This document shows, in pieces, positions 29,697 to 38,254 of a DNA stretch of 64,000 bases. The stretch's first letter is position 1, and each line of letters opens with the position of its first letter. Below the pieces are notes generated by a model. That model was not told the origin of the DNA. It saw only the letters and a list, made by a program, of their open reading frames with translations, and did not search any database. Position numbers and translations under genes: made by a program. This stretch comes from Geothrix sp. (GTDB taxonomy: Bacteria; Acidobacteriota; Holophagae; Holophagales; Holophagaceae), in assembly GCA_030681515.1 (NCBI GenBank), contig JAUXSE010000056.1, positions 248,001 to 312,000 on the forward strand. Direction: 5' to 3'.

Positions 29697-31856
29697 TCAA
29701 AGCAGCGGGGACAACAGCTGCCAGTACTTCGGCAGGGGCCACCGATCGGCGTCGCAGGCCTCTTCCAGGCGATCGAGCGCCTCGCGGAGGGCGTGCTTGG
29801 CCTGGTTCACCTGATTGCCGAAGGCCTCGGTGCGGGCATGGTTGTCCTCGATGGCTTCGGCGGTGGCCAGGGCCGCCTTCATGGCGGACAGCAGGCCCTG
29901 GGCCTCGCCGGCCAGGGTGGCCTGGTCCTGAAGGGCGGCCTTCAGTGTCTCGGGCACGGTGATGCCGGCGGCCGCCAGCTTCCCGAGGCTTCCGGCACGG
30001 GCGCCAAGGTCGGCGGTGATGGAGGGCAGGATCTGGGTTTCGGCCATCTCCCGCAGGACCTGCGTCTCGATGGCGATGGCTTTCTGGTACTGCTCGTGGC
30101 GGATATGGAGGCGGGATTCCAGTTCGCCCTCGGACAGGATGCCGGATCGGGAGAACACGGCCTTCGAGGCGGGATCCTTCCAGATGCGCAGGGCGGCCAC
30201 GGTGTCCTTGGCGTGGGGCAAACCCCGGCGCTCGGCCTCGACCTTCCATGCATCCGAGTACCCGTTGCCCTCGAACCGGATGGCCTTCGTCTCGATGATG
30301 GCCTGGCGCACCACCACCATGATCGCAGCCTTGGGCTCCTTGCCCGCCTCGATCTCGGCTTCCAGCCTGGCGTTCAGCCCCTCCAGCGCCTCGGCCACGG
30401 CAGCATTGATCACCGTGAGCGGCAGGGCGATGGGCTGGCTGGAGCCCACGGCGCGGAACTCGAACTTGTTGCCCGTGAAGGCGAAGGGGCTGGTGCGGTT
30501 GCGGTCCGTGGCGTCCTTCTCGATGCGGGGCAGGTTGCCGATGCCAAGGTCGAGGATGCGCTGGATGGAGGCGTCCGCCGCATCGCCCTTTTCGATGGCT
30601 TCGAGGATGTGGCTCAGCTGGGCCCCGAGGAAGGCGGACATGATGGCGGGCGGCGCCTCGTTCGCGCCCAGGCGGTGGTCGTTCCCGGCGCTGGCGATGG
30701 CCGCGCGCAGCAGGCCGCCGTGGGTGTGGATGGCCTTCAGCGTGGCGCTGAGGAAGTAGAGGAACTGCAGGTTCTCCTCGGGCGTCTTTCCGGGCTCCAG
30801 CAGGTTTTGGCCCTCGTCCGTGGCCAGGCTCCAGTTCACGTGCTTGCCGCTGCCATTGACGCCGGCGAAGGGCTTTTCGTGCAGCAGGATGGCCAAGCCG
30901 TGCCGCTCGCCGACGGATTTGAGGAGCTCCATCAGCAGCTGGTTGTGATCGCTGGCGAGGTTGGCGGCTTCGTAGATGGGCGCGATCTCGAACTGGTTGG
31001 GGGCCACCTCGTTGTGGCGGGTCTTGGCGGGAATGCCCAGCTTGAAGCACTCCAGCTCCACCGCCTGCATGAAGCCGAGCACGCGCTCCTTGATGCTGCC
31101 AAAATAGTGGTCCTCCAGTTCCTGGCCCTTGGGGGGCTTGGCGCCCTGGAGCGTGCGGTTGGCGAACATCAGATCCGGCCGCTGCTGGGCCAGCTCGAGA
31201 TCCACGGCGAAGTACTCCTGCTCGGGGCCGCACTGGGCCACCACGGCTTCCGCGTTCACGCCGAAGTGGCGGAGCGCCTCGACGGAGCGGCGGGATAGCG
31301 CCTCCATGGACCGCAGCAGGGGCACTTTGTGGTCCAGGGCCTCCCCGTGGTACCCGACGAAGGCGGTGGGGATGCAAAGCGTCTTGCCCAGCGGCCCCTC
31401 CATGATGAAGGCGGGGCTGGCGGGATCCCAGGCGGTGTAGCCCCGGGCCTCGAACGTGGCGCGCAGGCCGCCGCTGGGGAAGGAGCTGGCATCGGGCTCG
31501 CCCTGGATGAGCTGGCCGCCGCTGAACCGCTCGACGACCTGGCCTGGCTCGTCCCAGGTGATGAAGGCATCGTGCTTCTCGGCGGTGGCGCCAGTCATGG
31601 GCAGGAACCAGTGGGTGAAGTGGGTGCAGCCCCGCTCCAGGGCCCACTCCTTCATGGCCAGCGCCACGCTCTTGGCCACCTCGGGCGACAGGGCCTCGCC
31701 GCGCTTCAGCGCCTGGCGGTAGGCCTTGTGAACGTCCTTCTGCAGCCGTTCGCGCATGGTGCGCTCGCTGAACGTGTTGCAACCGAAGTACTGGCTGATC
31801 CGGGTCTGGTCCAGCCGTGAGATGCTGGATGTGTCGAGCGCCTGTGTCTTGGCCAC
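29697..31856 (-). CDS. glnN: glutamine synthetase, type III
   Basis: ATP-dependent amidation of glutamate, central to nitrogen assimilation. About 719 residues, the length of the GSIII class (double that of GlnA type I). Visible features: an N-terminal GSIII domain (FGCNTFSERTMRERL), CGPEQEYFAVD (metal-binding Glu pair), the NEVAPNQFEIAPIYE block, NGSGKHVNWSL and NRTSPFAFTGNKFEFRAVGS. I chose the GTG at 31856 because AGGGGGG lies 3 bases upstream; a GTG at 31889 would add 11 residues. Confidence 0.94.
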   Translation of the reverse strand: MAKTQALDTSSISRLDQTRISQYFGCNTFSERTMRERLQKDVHKAYRQALKRGEALSPEVAKSVALAMKEWALERGCTHFTHWFLPMTGATAEKHDAFITWDEPGQVVERFSGGQLIQGEPDASSFPSGGLRATFEARGYTAWDPASPAFIMEGPLGKTLCIPTAFVGYHGEALDHKVPLLRSMEALSRRSVEALRHFGVNAEAVVAQCGPEQEYFAVDLELAQQRPDLMFANRTLQGAKPPKGQELEDHYFGSIKERVLGFMQAVELECFKLGIPAKTRHNEVAPNQFEIAPIYEAANLASDHNQLLMELLKSVGERHGLAILLHEKPFAGVNGSGKHVNWSLATDEGQNLLEPGKTPEENLQFLYFLSATLKAIHTHGGLLRAAIASAGNDHRLGANEAPPAIMSAFLGAQLSHILEAIEKGDAADASIQRILDLGIGNLPRIEKDATDRNRTSPFAFTGNKFEFRAVGSSQPIALPLTVINAAVAEALEGLNARLEAEIEAGKEPKAAIMVVVRQAIIETKAIRFEGNGYSDAWKVEAERRGLPHAKDTVAALRIWKDPASKAVFSRSGILSEGELESRLHIRHEQYQKAIAIETQVLREMAETQILPSITADLGARAGSLGKLAAAGITVPETLKAALQDQATLAGEAQGLLSAMKAALATAEAIEDNHARTEAFGNQVNQAKHALREALDRLEEACDADRWPLPKYWQLLSPLL

Positions 31857-31903
31857 GTTCCCCCCTAGGACGATGAGGCATGAATCCACCTAGACCTGGA
31901 CCG

Positions 31904-32164
31904 ATGTCCATCCCCGGGGGGCGGCCATCGGATTCCCACATCCACCTGGACCCTGCGATCCGCCCCCAGGATAGCGGAAACCCGCCTGTGGAGACAGGCT
32001 TTGATGCCTGTGAACGGGCGGTGTCCCTGCTCGGAAACCTCCAACGCCACCAGGAGGGCCTGCCCCGTTCCGCCGCCCTCGCCTGGGAGCGCGCGGCCTT
32101 CGCCGAAGTGTTCGACCACCCGGAGCCAGGGTGGCGCATCCGCCGGTTCCTTCAGAAGGCCTAG
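31904..32164 (+). CDS. small hypothetical protein upstream of nadA
   Basis: About 86 residues, family not recognised. The second half (from about 31988) shows strong native codon bias and a helical, charged composition (RAVSLLGNLQRHQEGLPRSA, ending WRIRRFLQKA), so it is probably a real gene. The start is uncertain: ATG 31904 or GTG 31988. It ends 9 bases before nadA and so is likely co-transcribed with it. Confidence 0.5.
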   Translation: MSIPGGRPSDSHIHLDPAIRPQDSGNPPVETGFDACERAVSLLGNLQRHQEGLPRSAALAWERAAFAEVFDHPEPGWRIRRFLQKA

Positions 32165-32173
32165 AATGGGGTC

Positions 32174-33142
32174 ATGGACCTGACCGCCCCCTACGCCCCC
32201 GACCTCGAAAGCATCCCCGCCGGCCTCGACCTGCCGGCGGAGATCCGGCGACTGAAGGCCGAGCGCCGGGCCGTCATCCTGGCCCACTACTACCAGGAGC
32301 CCGAGATCCAGGATCTGGCCGACTTCGTGGGCGACAGCCTCCAGCTCAGCCAGCAGGCCGCCAAGGCCGATGCGGATGTCATCGCCTTCTGCGGCGTCCA
32401 CTTCATGGCCGAGACCGCCAAGATCCTCAATCCCGCGAAGACCGTGGTGATCCCCGACATGGACGCGGGGTGCAGCCTGGCGGACCGCTGTCCGGCGGAC
32501 TACTTCGCCGAATGGCTGAAGCAGTACCCGGATCACGACGTGGTGAGCTACATCAACTGCTCCGCGGGCGTGAAGGCGCTCAGCACCATCATCTGCACCA
32601 GCAGCAACGCCGTGCGCGTGGTGGAGAGCCTGCCGAAGGACCGGAAGCTCGTCTTCGCCCCGGACCGGCATCTGGGCAAGTGGGTGATGAAACAGACGGG
32701 CCGGGACATGGCGCTGTTCCCGGGCTTCTGCATCGTGCATGAGCAGTTCACGGCCAAGCGCCTGGCGGCGCTGAAGGCGCAGCATCCCGAGGCCAAACTC
32801 ATCGCCCATCCCGAATGCGATGCCACCGTGAGCCAGCTGGCGGATTTCGTGGGCTCCACCGCCGCCCTGCTGAACTTCGTGGTCAAGGACAGCGCCAGGG
32901 CCTTCATCGTGGCCACCGAGGCCGGCATCCTCCACCAGATGCGCCTGCGCCGGCCCGGGGCCGAGTTGATCCCGGCCCCGGCCGACAGCGGGTGCAATTG
33001 CAGCCTCTGCCCCTACATGAAGCTCAACAGCCTCGAAAAGCTCTACCTCTGTCTGCGCGACCTCCAGCCCGAGATCCGCCTGGACGAGGCCCTGCGGGTG
33101 AAGGCCCTGAAGCCCCTGGAACGGATGCTCGCCCTGGGGTGA
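32174..33142 (+). CDS. nadA: quinolinate synthase A
   Basis: 322 residues. [4Fe-4S] enzyme condensing iminoaspartate with dihydroxyacetone phosphate to quinolinate in NAD synthesis. Conserved segments: [52 protein letters not shown] and [12 protein letters not shown]. The three-Cys set for the cluster is covered by the NC, EC and C-terminal CxxC Cys residues. No nadB or nadC lies nearby. Confidence 0.96.
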   Translation: MDLTAPYAPDLESIPAGLDLPAEIRRLKAERRAVILAHYYQEPEIQDLADFVGDSLQLSQQAAKADADVIAFCGVHFMAETAKILNPAKTVVIPDMDAGCSLADRCPADYFAEWLKQYPDHDVVSYINCSAGVKALSTIICTSSNAVRVVESLPKDRKLVFAPDRHLGKWVMKQTGRDMALFPGFCIVHEQFTAKRLAALKAQHPEAKLIAHPECDATVSQLADFVGSTAALLNFVVKDSARAFIVATEAGILHQMRLRRPGAELIPAPADSGCNCSLCPYMKLNSLEKLYLCLRDLQPEIRLDEALRVKALKPLERMLALG

Positions 33143-33201
33143 TCGCGGAGCCCCTTGTCGGCCGTTAAGCTGACAGACAGACCCCTTTCCGCCGAGAGCC
33201 C

Positions 33202-34773
33202 ATGTACCGCCATCGCACCTCCCGCTACCGCGCCCTGCATCCCGGCACGGGAACCTCCCGCTGGCAGCGGGTCCAGCAGCACAGCGGGATCGTACTGCTG
33301 ATCCTGGCGGGGCTGGCCACCGCCGCCCTGCTCATCGCGGCACCCCGGTTCTACCTGCTGGAGCAGTGGAACATCGGCCGCCAGGCCTACATGGAGGCCC
33401 ACTGGGTGGACTTCGAGGCGGTGGAGCGCCACTGGAAGACCCTGCCCATCCTGCAGACCGTCCAGCGGGGCGACGAGGCCGACGTGCGGCGCTTCCTGGC
33501 GGACCAGCCCCTCGTGGTGGCCCTCCTGGATCGCTTCGAGGGGCGCCATTTCTGGATCCGCGAAGGCGACCGCCTGGTGGAGCCCCGGGATCCGGCCCTG
33601 ATCCAGCAGTACCTGGGCTGGTTCGCCCACGCGGAAATGGCCCAGCGGTTCGAATGGAATCCACCCATGGCGCAGGATCCCGATTTCGGCCAGATCGCCA
33701 CCATCGTGCTCCTGTCCGATCGCTGGCTGGTGATCAAGCGATGGCGCCCCGGCTCGCCGGACGTGGAACGGGAACTCGCGGCGGCCCTGGCGCCGAACCG
33801 GGCCCTGCGCATGGGCCTGATCCGGGAGGCGGACCTGGAGCGGAGCGATCTGAAACGGGAACCCTGGGGCGCCGAGCCCAACCTCCAGGTCGACCCGGCG
33901 CGCCTCACCAGCCTCCCCCTCGGCACGGCGACCAAGACCAATGCGTTCGGCGACGGGTGGAACCTGGCCGGGGTGGGCTTCGACACCCAGCAGGCCACCT
34001 TCCGCACATCCCTCAAGCGCCAGTACTGGACGGCCTCCGGGGTCGCGGCCCTGATCGGTGCCGCCATTCTGCTCGGCCTATGGCTCCGCCACCACAGCCG
34101 GCGCAAGGCGGTGCTGGACGCGGACCGCCTCGCCTCCATGACCCATAGCCTCAAGACCCCCCTCGCCCTCCTCAAGTTCCGCTGCGACTCCCTGCGCCTG
34201 GGCCGCCTCAGCCCGGAGCGCGCGGACGAGGAACTGCTGAAGATCGGTGAGGAAGTGGACCACCTGACCACCATCATCGAAAACGGTCTTCGCGTGATCC
34301 GCGGAGGCGGCCCCTCCGGCCCCCGGGGGCAGGCGACCCGGGCCTGGTTCCAGGAGGTCGCCGAGGACATCCGGCCGGGCTTCGATCTGGAGCACCGCGA
34401 ACTGGAGCTCCGGCTCACTCAGGAAGCCGGACACGCGCCGCTCCCTTCGCTGCGGGCCGCCATTCTCACGCTCGTGGAGAACGCCCTGGGCCACGGCAAA
34501 GGCCGCGTCCGGCTTGAAACCTGGCGGGCCCGGCGCCGGTTCTGCATCCAGGTGAGCGACGAGGGCGAGGGACTCGATGCCCATCAGCTCAAAGTCCTCG
34601 GCAAACCCTTCCAGCGGTTGCGCGAACAGGGCAAAGAAGGCTTCCTGCGGGAAGGCCAGGGCCTCGGCCTGAGTCTGCTCATCCAGGTGGCGGAGCAGGA
34701 AGGCTGGGGCCTCACCTTCTCTTCAGCCCCCGGGGAGGGTTTCTCCGCCCTGCTGGAGGTGCCTGCCGCATGA
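33202..34773 (+). CDS. sensor histidine kinase
   Basis: 523 residues. TM1 about 32-53 and TM2 about 275-292 flank a roughly 220-residue periplasmic sensor domain with no family I recognise. Then a HisKA region with the phosphoacceptor His in SMTHSLKTPLALLKF, and an HATPase domain: N box LVENALGHG, SDEGEG, and GQGLGLSLL. Partner is the OmpR-type regulator 288 bases downstream. The last 23 codons and about 55 bases of flank are repeated 185 bases downstream. Confidence 0.9.
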   Translation: MYRHRTSRYRALHPGTGTSRWQRVQQHSGIVLLILAGLATAALLIAAPRFYLLEQWNIGRQAYMEAHWVDFEAVERHWKTLPILQTVQRGDEADVRRFLADQPLVVALLDRFEGRHFWIREGDRLVEPRDPALIQQYLGWFAHAEMAQRFEWNPPMAQDPDFGQIATIVLLSDRWLVIKRWRPGSPDVERELAAALAPNRALRMGLIREADLERSDLKREPWGAEPNLQVDPARLTSLPLGTATKTNAFGDGWNLAGVGFDTQQATFRTSLKRQYWTASGVAALIGAAILLGLWLRHHSRRKAVLDADRLASMTHSLKTPLALLKFRCDSLRLGRLSPERADEELLKIGEEVDHLTTIIENGLRVIRGGGPSGPRGQATRAWFQEVAEDIRPGFDLEHRELELRLTQEAGHAPLPSLRAAILTLVENALGHGKGRVRLETWRARRRFCIQVSDEGEGLDAHQLKVLGKPFQRLREQGKEGFLREGQGLGLSLLIQVAEQEGWGLTFSSAPGEGFSALLEVPAA

Positions 34774-34825
34774 TCGTCCTGCCCCTTCCCCCGGTGAGGC
34801 CACGCTTCCCACCACCCCCCGATCG
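34702..34825 (+). repeat. direct repeat copy 1 (kinase 3' end plus flank)
   Basis: 124-base unit covering the last 23 codons, the stop and the following flank of the histidine kinase gene. It matches 34887-35010 at 116 of 124 positions with no gaps. Confidence 0.93.
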
Positions 34826-34886
34826 CACGCGGCGCCCGCCGCCTGCTCCCGCTCCTCGCTCCGCTCGATCGCGGAGGGGGCCCCGT

Positions 34887-35010
34887 GGCTGGGGCCTCAC
34901 CTTCTCGTCGGCCCCCGGGGAGGGCTTCTCCGCCCTCCTTGAGGTGCCCGCCGCATGATCGTCCTGCCCCCTGCCCCGGTGAGGCCACGCTTCCCACCAC
35001 CCCCCGATCG
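34887..35010 (+). repeat. direct repeat copy 2, containing a kinase 3' fragment
   Basis: Second copy of the 124-base unit; 34887-34958 still encodes the same 23-residue kinase C-terminus (GWGLTFSSAPGEG ... EVPAA) followed by TGA. All six differences within codons are synonymous. It has no kinase body in front, so it is a gene fragment. Confidence 0.92.
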
Positions 35011-35060
35011 GCTAGGAAATTCGTCGCAGATTTCAATTGTATTTCCCAGTGAAGGCCGCC

Positions 35061-35789
35061 ATGGTGAACCAACCTATCTTTGAGCGGGAATCCGTGACCC
35101 ATATCCTCGTGGTGGAGGACGAGCCGTCCCTCTGCCAGCTCCTCGTGAACAATCTGAGTTTTGAAGGCTACTCCGTGGAGGCGGCGGGTGACGGCGTGCC
35201 CGCCCTGGTGGCCCACGCGGCCCGGCGCGCGGATCTGATCGTGCTGGACCTCATGCTTCCCCACATGGATGGATTCGCCGTCCTCAAGGCCCTGAGGGAC
35301 CGCCAGGATGAGGTGCCGGTGCTCATGCTCACGGCCCGGGGCGAGGAGACCGATCGCGTGCAGGGCCTGAGCCTGGGCGCGGATGACTACCTGGTGAAGC
35401 CCTTTTCGGTGCTCGAGCTGATGGCCCGGGTGAAGGCCATCCTCCGCCGGACGCGCCCCACGGAACGCCCCCCGATGCTGCGCTCGGGCCCCTTCCGGTT
35501 CGACCTCCCGCGCCTCGAAGCGAAGCGCGATGGCCGGATGCTGGATCTCACCCCCCGGGAATTCCGCCTGCTGGAGATCCTCATCACCCATTCGGGCCGC
35601 ACCCACAGCCGCAAGGAACTGCTGCAACTGGCCTGGGAGCGGGACGCCCGGCCCACGGCCCGGACGGTGGATGTGCACATCGCCAATCTGCGCCGCAAGC
35701 TGGGCGAGGAACAGGGTGCCCCGTGGATCGCCACCGTGGGGGGCGAGGGCTACCGGTGGGTCACGCCCGTCGAGACGGAAACCGCCTAG
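35061..35789 (+). CDS. OmpR/PhoB-family response regulator
   Basis: 242 residues. Receiver domain: ILVVEDEP (acidic pair), DLIVLDLMLPHMDGF (phospho-Asp), MLTARGEE, DYLVKPFS (Lys). C-terminal winged helix: LDLTPREFRLLEILITH and TVDVHIANLRRKLGE ... GYRWV. Probably the partner of the upstream histidine kinase. ATG 35061 is chosen over 35037 because only the latter part aligns with the family; AAGG lies just before it. Confidence 0.9.
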   Translation: MVNQPIFERESVTHILVVEDEPSLCQLLVNNLSFEGYSVEAAGDGVPALVAHAARRADLIVLDLMLPHMDGFAVLKALRDRQDEVPVLMLTARGEETDRVQGLSLGADDYLVKPFSVLELMARVKAILRRTRPTERPPMLRSGPFRFDLPRLEAKRDGRMLDLTPREFRLLEILITHSGRTHSRKELLQLAWERDARPTARTVDVHIANLRRKLGEEQGAPWIATVGGEGYRWVTPVETETA

Positions 35790-35827
35790 GGCGTAGCTCC
35801 GCGGGCGGTTCCGGTCCAGAATGGGAC

Positions 35828-37156
35828 ATGACGTCCTGGAATCCCCACAGCTGGCAGCGCTTCCCGGCCCAACAGCAGCCGGCCTATGACGACCCCTCCG
35901 AACTCGAAGGCAGCCTCGCGCGCCTGCGCCGGCTGCCCCCTCTGGTGGTGCCCGAGGAGGTCATCCGCCTGCGCGGCCTCCTCGCGGAAGCCGCCGCCGG
36001 CCGGCGCTTCCTGCTCCAGGGCGGCGACTGCGCCGAGCAGTTCAAGGACTGCACCCCCGAATCCATCGAAGGCAAGCTCCGGGTGCTGCTCCAGATGTCC
36101 GTGGCCCTCACCCACGGCGGGCGCAAGCCCGTGGTCCGCGTGGGCCGCATCGCCGGGCAGTTCGCCAAGCCCCGCAGCAGGCCCACCGAGATGGTGCGCG
36201 GCCGCGAGCTGCCCAGCTACCGGGGCGACCTCATCAATGGCCTGGAAGCGGAAGAGGCCGCCCGCCGGCCCGACCCGGGCCGCATGTTGGAGGCCTACTT
36301 CCACGCCACGGCCACGCTGAACCACCTGCGGGCCCTCACCGCCGGCGGCTTCGCGGACCTGCATCATCCCGAGCGCTGGGAACTGCCGGGGGGGACCGGC
36401 GATGTCCCCGAGTACCGCCGCACCCTCGATCAGGTGAAGGAATCCCTCGATTTCCTGGAGGCCCTGGGCGGCGTCCAGCGGGACGTGCTGGAGCGCATTG
36501 ACTTCTTCACCAGCCACGAAGCCCTGCTGCTGCCCTACGAAGAGGCGCTCACCCGCTGGATCGGCGAGGATGCCAGCTACTACAACCTGGGGGCCCACAC
36601 CCTCTGGGTGGGCGAGCGCACCCGCCAGCTGGACGGCGCCCATGTCGAGTACCTGCGCGGCATCCGCAACCCCATCGGCGTGAAAGTGGGCCCCAGCGCC
36701 ACGCCGGACCATCTGGTGGACCTGCTCAACCGGCTCGACCCCGAGCGCGAACCCGGCCGCATCACGCTCATTTCGCGCTTCGGCGCCACGAAGATCCAGC
36801 AGGCCCTGCCGCCCCTGCTGAAGGCCGTCCAGGCCACGGACCACCCGGTGCTCTGGAGCTGCGATCCCATGCACGGGAACGGCACCGAAAGCGCCACCGG
36901 ACTGAAAACGCGCGACTTCGGCGCCATCCTGTCCGAGCTGAAGCAGGCCTTCGAGCTCCACCGGACCCACGCCTCCCACCTGGGCGGCGTCCACATCGAG
37001 CTCACGGGGGAGGCCGTCACCGAATGCACCGGCGGCACCGAAGGCCTAGCCGAGGCCGACCTCGCCAAGGCCTACGAAACCGGCTGCGACCCCCGCCTCA
37101 ACGGCACCCAAAGCCTGGAAATGGCCTTCCTCATCGCGGAGATGATGCGGGGGTGA
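35828..37156 (+). CDS. aroG: 3-deoxy-7-phosphoheptulonate synthase, class II
   Basis: First step of the shikimate pathway (PEP + erythrose-4-phosphate to DAHP). 442 residues, the plant-like class II form. Motifs: LQGGDCAEQF (metal Cys), GRIAGQFAKPRS, NLGAHTLWVGERT, GIRNPIGVKVGP, WSCDPMHGNG and HLGGVHIELTGEAVTECTGG. Start ATG 35828; the longer frame runs into the preceding regulator gene. Class II enzymes have no universal symbol; aroG/aroF are both used. Confidence 0.93.
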   Translation: MTSWNPHSWQRFPAQQQPAYDDPSELEGSLARLRRLPPLVVPEEVIRLRGLLAEAAAGRRFLLQGGDCAEQFKDCTPESIEGKLRVLLQMSVALTHGGRKPVVRVGRIAGQFAKPRSRPTEMVRGRELPSYRGDLINGLEAEEAARRPDPGRMLEAYFHATATLNHLRALTAGGFADLHHPERWELPGGTGDVPEYRRTLDQVKESLDFLEALGGVQRDVLERIDFFTSHEALLLPYEEALTRWIGEDASYYNLGAHTLWVGERTRQLDGAHVEYLRGIRNPIGVKVGPSATPDHLVDLLNRLDPEREPGRITLISRFGATKIQQALPPLLKAVQATDHPVLWSCDPMHGNGTESATGLKTRDFGAILSELKQAFELHRTHASHLGGVHIELTGEAVTECTGGTEGLAEADLAKAYETGCDPRLNGTQSLEMAFLIAEMMRG

Positions 37157-37193
37157 GGGCGGCGCATGCTCCGCGGTCTCCGCGCCCCCGCGC

Positions 37194-37231
37194 CTCCGCG
37201 TGAAAGAACCGGAAGGAGAGGTCACGCGGAG
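37194..37231. repeat. CTCCGCGTGA inverted repeat after DAHP synthase
   Basis: 10-bp perfect arms CTCCGCGTGA (37194-37203) and TCACGCGGAG (37222-37231), with further imperfect CCGCG pairing outside to about 37170-37246. Likely a terminator or dispersed palindromic repeat at the edge of the cassette block. Confidence 0.6.
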
Positions 37232-37273
37232 ACGCGGAGGCTGCGGAGATGGAAGCGCATGAATCCTAACGAC

Positions 37274-37381
37274 TCATTGAAAGCAGAAAAACGCACGAGC
37301 TTGGGCCGGTGCTTGGTAGGGATAGGGCAGCAGCAGAGGGTCCAGCCTCGCTTTGATGAGGAAGAACATCGGAAGCCGCAT
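37274..37381 (-). CDS. 35-residue ORF in terminal cassette
   Basis: ATG at 37381 with an AAGGAG ribosome site 8 bases upstream; product starts MRLPMFFLIKARLDPLL and ends FFCFQ, with TGA 3 bases before the terminal GTTAGGA core. No family recognised. It may be a genuine micro-cassette or the remnant of a longer gene whose attC has been lost. Confidence 0.35.
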   Translation of the reverse strand: MRLPMFFLIKARLDPLLLPYPYQAPAQARAFFCFQ

Positions 37382-37406
37382 GGAGGAACTCCTTCGAAAC
37401 TGTGAG

Positions 37407-37529
37407 GCCTAGCGAATGAAGCGAACCGGCCCCGCCTGCACCGAGACGATGAACGGAGCCGAGATTGCAAGATGTTGAGAGAGCGCGGAAGGCAATGCAA
37501 GGGGTCCGGCTTGAGCGGATGGCTAGGGC
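37407..37529 (-). other. attC3-like site after the toxin-antitoxin cassette
   Basis: About 123 bases between GCCTAGC (37407-37413) and GCTAGGGC (37522-37529), complementary ends with the inner GCTCAAGCCGGACCCC / GGGGCCGGTTCGCTTC arms typical of long attC sites. The core reads GCT instead of the canonical GTT, so it may be inactive. Arms closely match attC2. Confidence 0.6.
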
Positions 37530-37543
37530 TCACAGGCGGAATC

Positions 37544-37816
37544 TCACCTCTTTGCCCATTCAAGCAAGGCAAGCTGTGCGGCTTGATTCACGGACAGACC
37601 GGCTATTTGTGCTTTGCAGGAGAGCGCCTGCCAGATGCTGTCTTGGACTCGAAGAGAATGAGGGCGAGTGGGTTCTATGACCGTACCTTTAACCGGGCGA
37701 CCAGGTTTGGTGAGGCGGCCAGTGACGTGAGGGCCGAAATTCTTCTCAGCCCACGATGCTTCCTGCTCGATGTTGGCTTCGAGTTCGGCGAGGGATGGAC
37801 GCTTGCGAGCTGTCAT
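37544..37816 (-). CDS. BrnA-like antitoxin
   Basis: 90 residues. The C-terminal half (PHSLRVQDSIWQALSCKAQI, then LSVNQAAQLALLEWAK) looks like a ribbon-helix-helix DNA-binding domain; the N-terminal half is a flexible, charged toxin-binding arm. Its ATG overlaps the toxin stop by four bases, the usual brnT-brnA arrangement. Probably neutralises the toxin and represses the operon through the palindrome at 38078. Confidence 0.65.
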   Translation of the reverse strand: MTARKRPSLAELEANIEQEASWAEKNFGPHVTGRLTKPGRPVKGTVIEPTRPHSLRVQDSIWQALSCKAQIAGLSVNQAAQLALLEWAKR

Positions 37817-38061
37817 GGCGTTCTCCTTTGGCGAGATCGGATTGGAAATGCCGTGATGGGGTAAAATCCATCGTCGGTTTCTGCGAAGACCACACGGATG
37901 AGGCGACCCGTGTGGTTGGTGCCTTCACCTACGAATCGGAATGGAACCTCACTGGGGATTGAAGCCCAGTCTTCAGCGTCAAAAGCAGATTCGATATCCT
38001 CTGGCTCAAGGCCATGGTCTCGGATCTTTTCCAGGTTTCGAAGGCCCCAGAGGAGATGCAT
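37813..38061 (-). CDS. BrnT-like toxin (putative RNase)
   Basis: 82 residues. NLEKIRDHGLEPEDIESAFD followed by RLIRVVFAETDDGFYPITAF and a basic RSRQRR tail is the BrnT fold pattern (N-K-x-x-H-G, central V-hydrophobic strand, terminal Arg cluster). The family consists of ribonuclease toxins that stop translation. GGAG lies 8 bases upstream of the ATG. Similarity is judged by eye, so a related RelE-superfamily toxin is possible. Confidence 0.65.
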   Translation of the reverse strand: MHLLWGLRNLEKIRDHGLEPEDIESAFDAEDWASIPSEVPFRFVGEGTNHTGRLIRVVFAETDDGFYPITAFPIRSRQRRTP

Positions 38062-38077
38062 TTGCAGGTCTCCAGAA

Positions 38078-38094
38078 CAAATGTATCACATTTG
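38078..38094 (-). promoter_or_regulatory. palindromic operator of the toxin-antitoxin pair
   Basis: Perfect 7-bp arms CAAATGT/ACATTTG around 3 bases, 17 bases before the toxin ATG, overlapping a candidate -10 (TACATT, 38080-38085) with -35 TTGCAC at 38102-38107 (spacing 16). This is well placed for autorepression by a ribbon-helix-helix antitoxin. Confidence 0.65.
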
Positions 38095-38129
38095 ATTAGC
38101 GGTGCAAGTCCTGACCCGGGGAGTGGGGA

Positions 38130-38254
38130 ACCCAAACGAAAGCAGCCAACCGGCGCCGCCTGCACCGAGGCGCTGAGCGAAGCCGAGGGAGCGAGAAGAG
38201 GAGAGAAGGCGAAAGGCAATGCAGGCGGGGTCCGACTTGAGCGAGAGGTTAGGC
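38130..38254 (-). other. attC2-like site after the PIN-like cassette
   Basis: Minus-strand R'' GCCTAAC at 38248-38254, containing the TAA stop of the upstream gene, then CTCTCGCTCAAGTCGGACCC; the far arm GCAGGCGGCGCCGGTTGGCT ends in a degenerate R' (GTTTGGGT, 38130-38137). Inner arms CCGCCTGCA/TGCAGGCGG pair perfectly. About 125 bases, a long attC. Confidence 0.7.

Noticed and set aside
29539-32139. 866-codon minus-strand frame overlapping glutamine synthetase
   Set aside because: Out of frame with the clear GSIII protein and of Arg/Pro/Gly shadow composition.
34770-34958. 62-codon frame joining the flank of repeat copy 1 to the kinase tail of copy 2
   Set aside because: Its first part is Pro/Arg-rich flank and only the last 23 codons are kinase-like; it is a by-product of the duplication rather than a gene.
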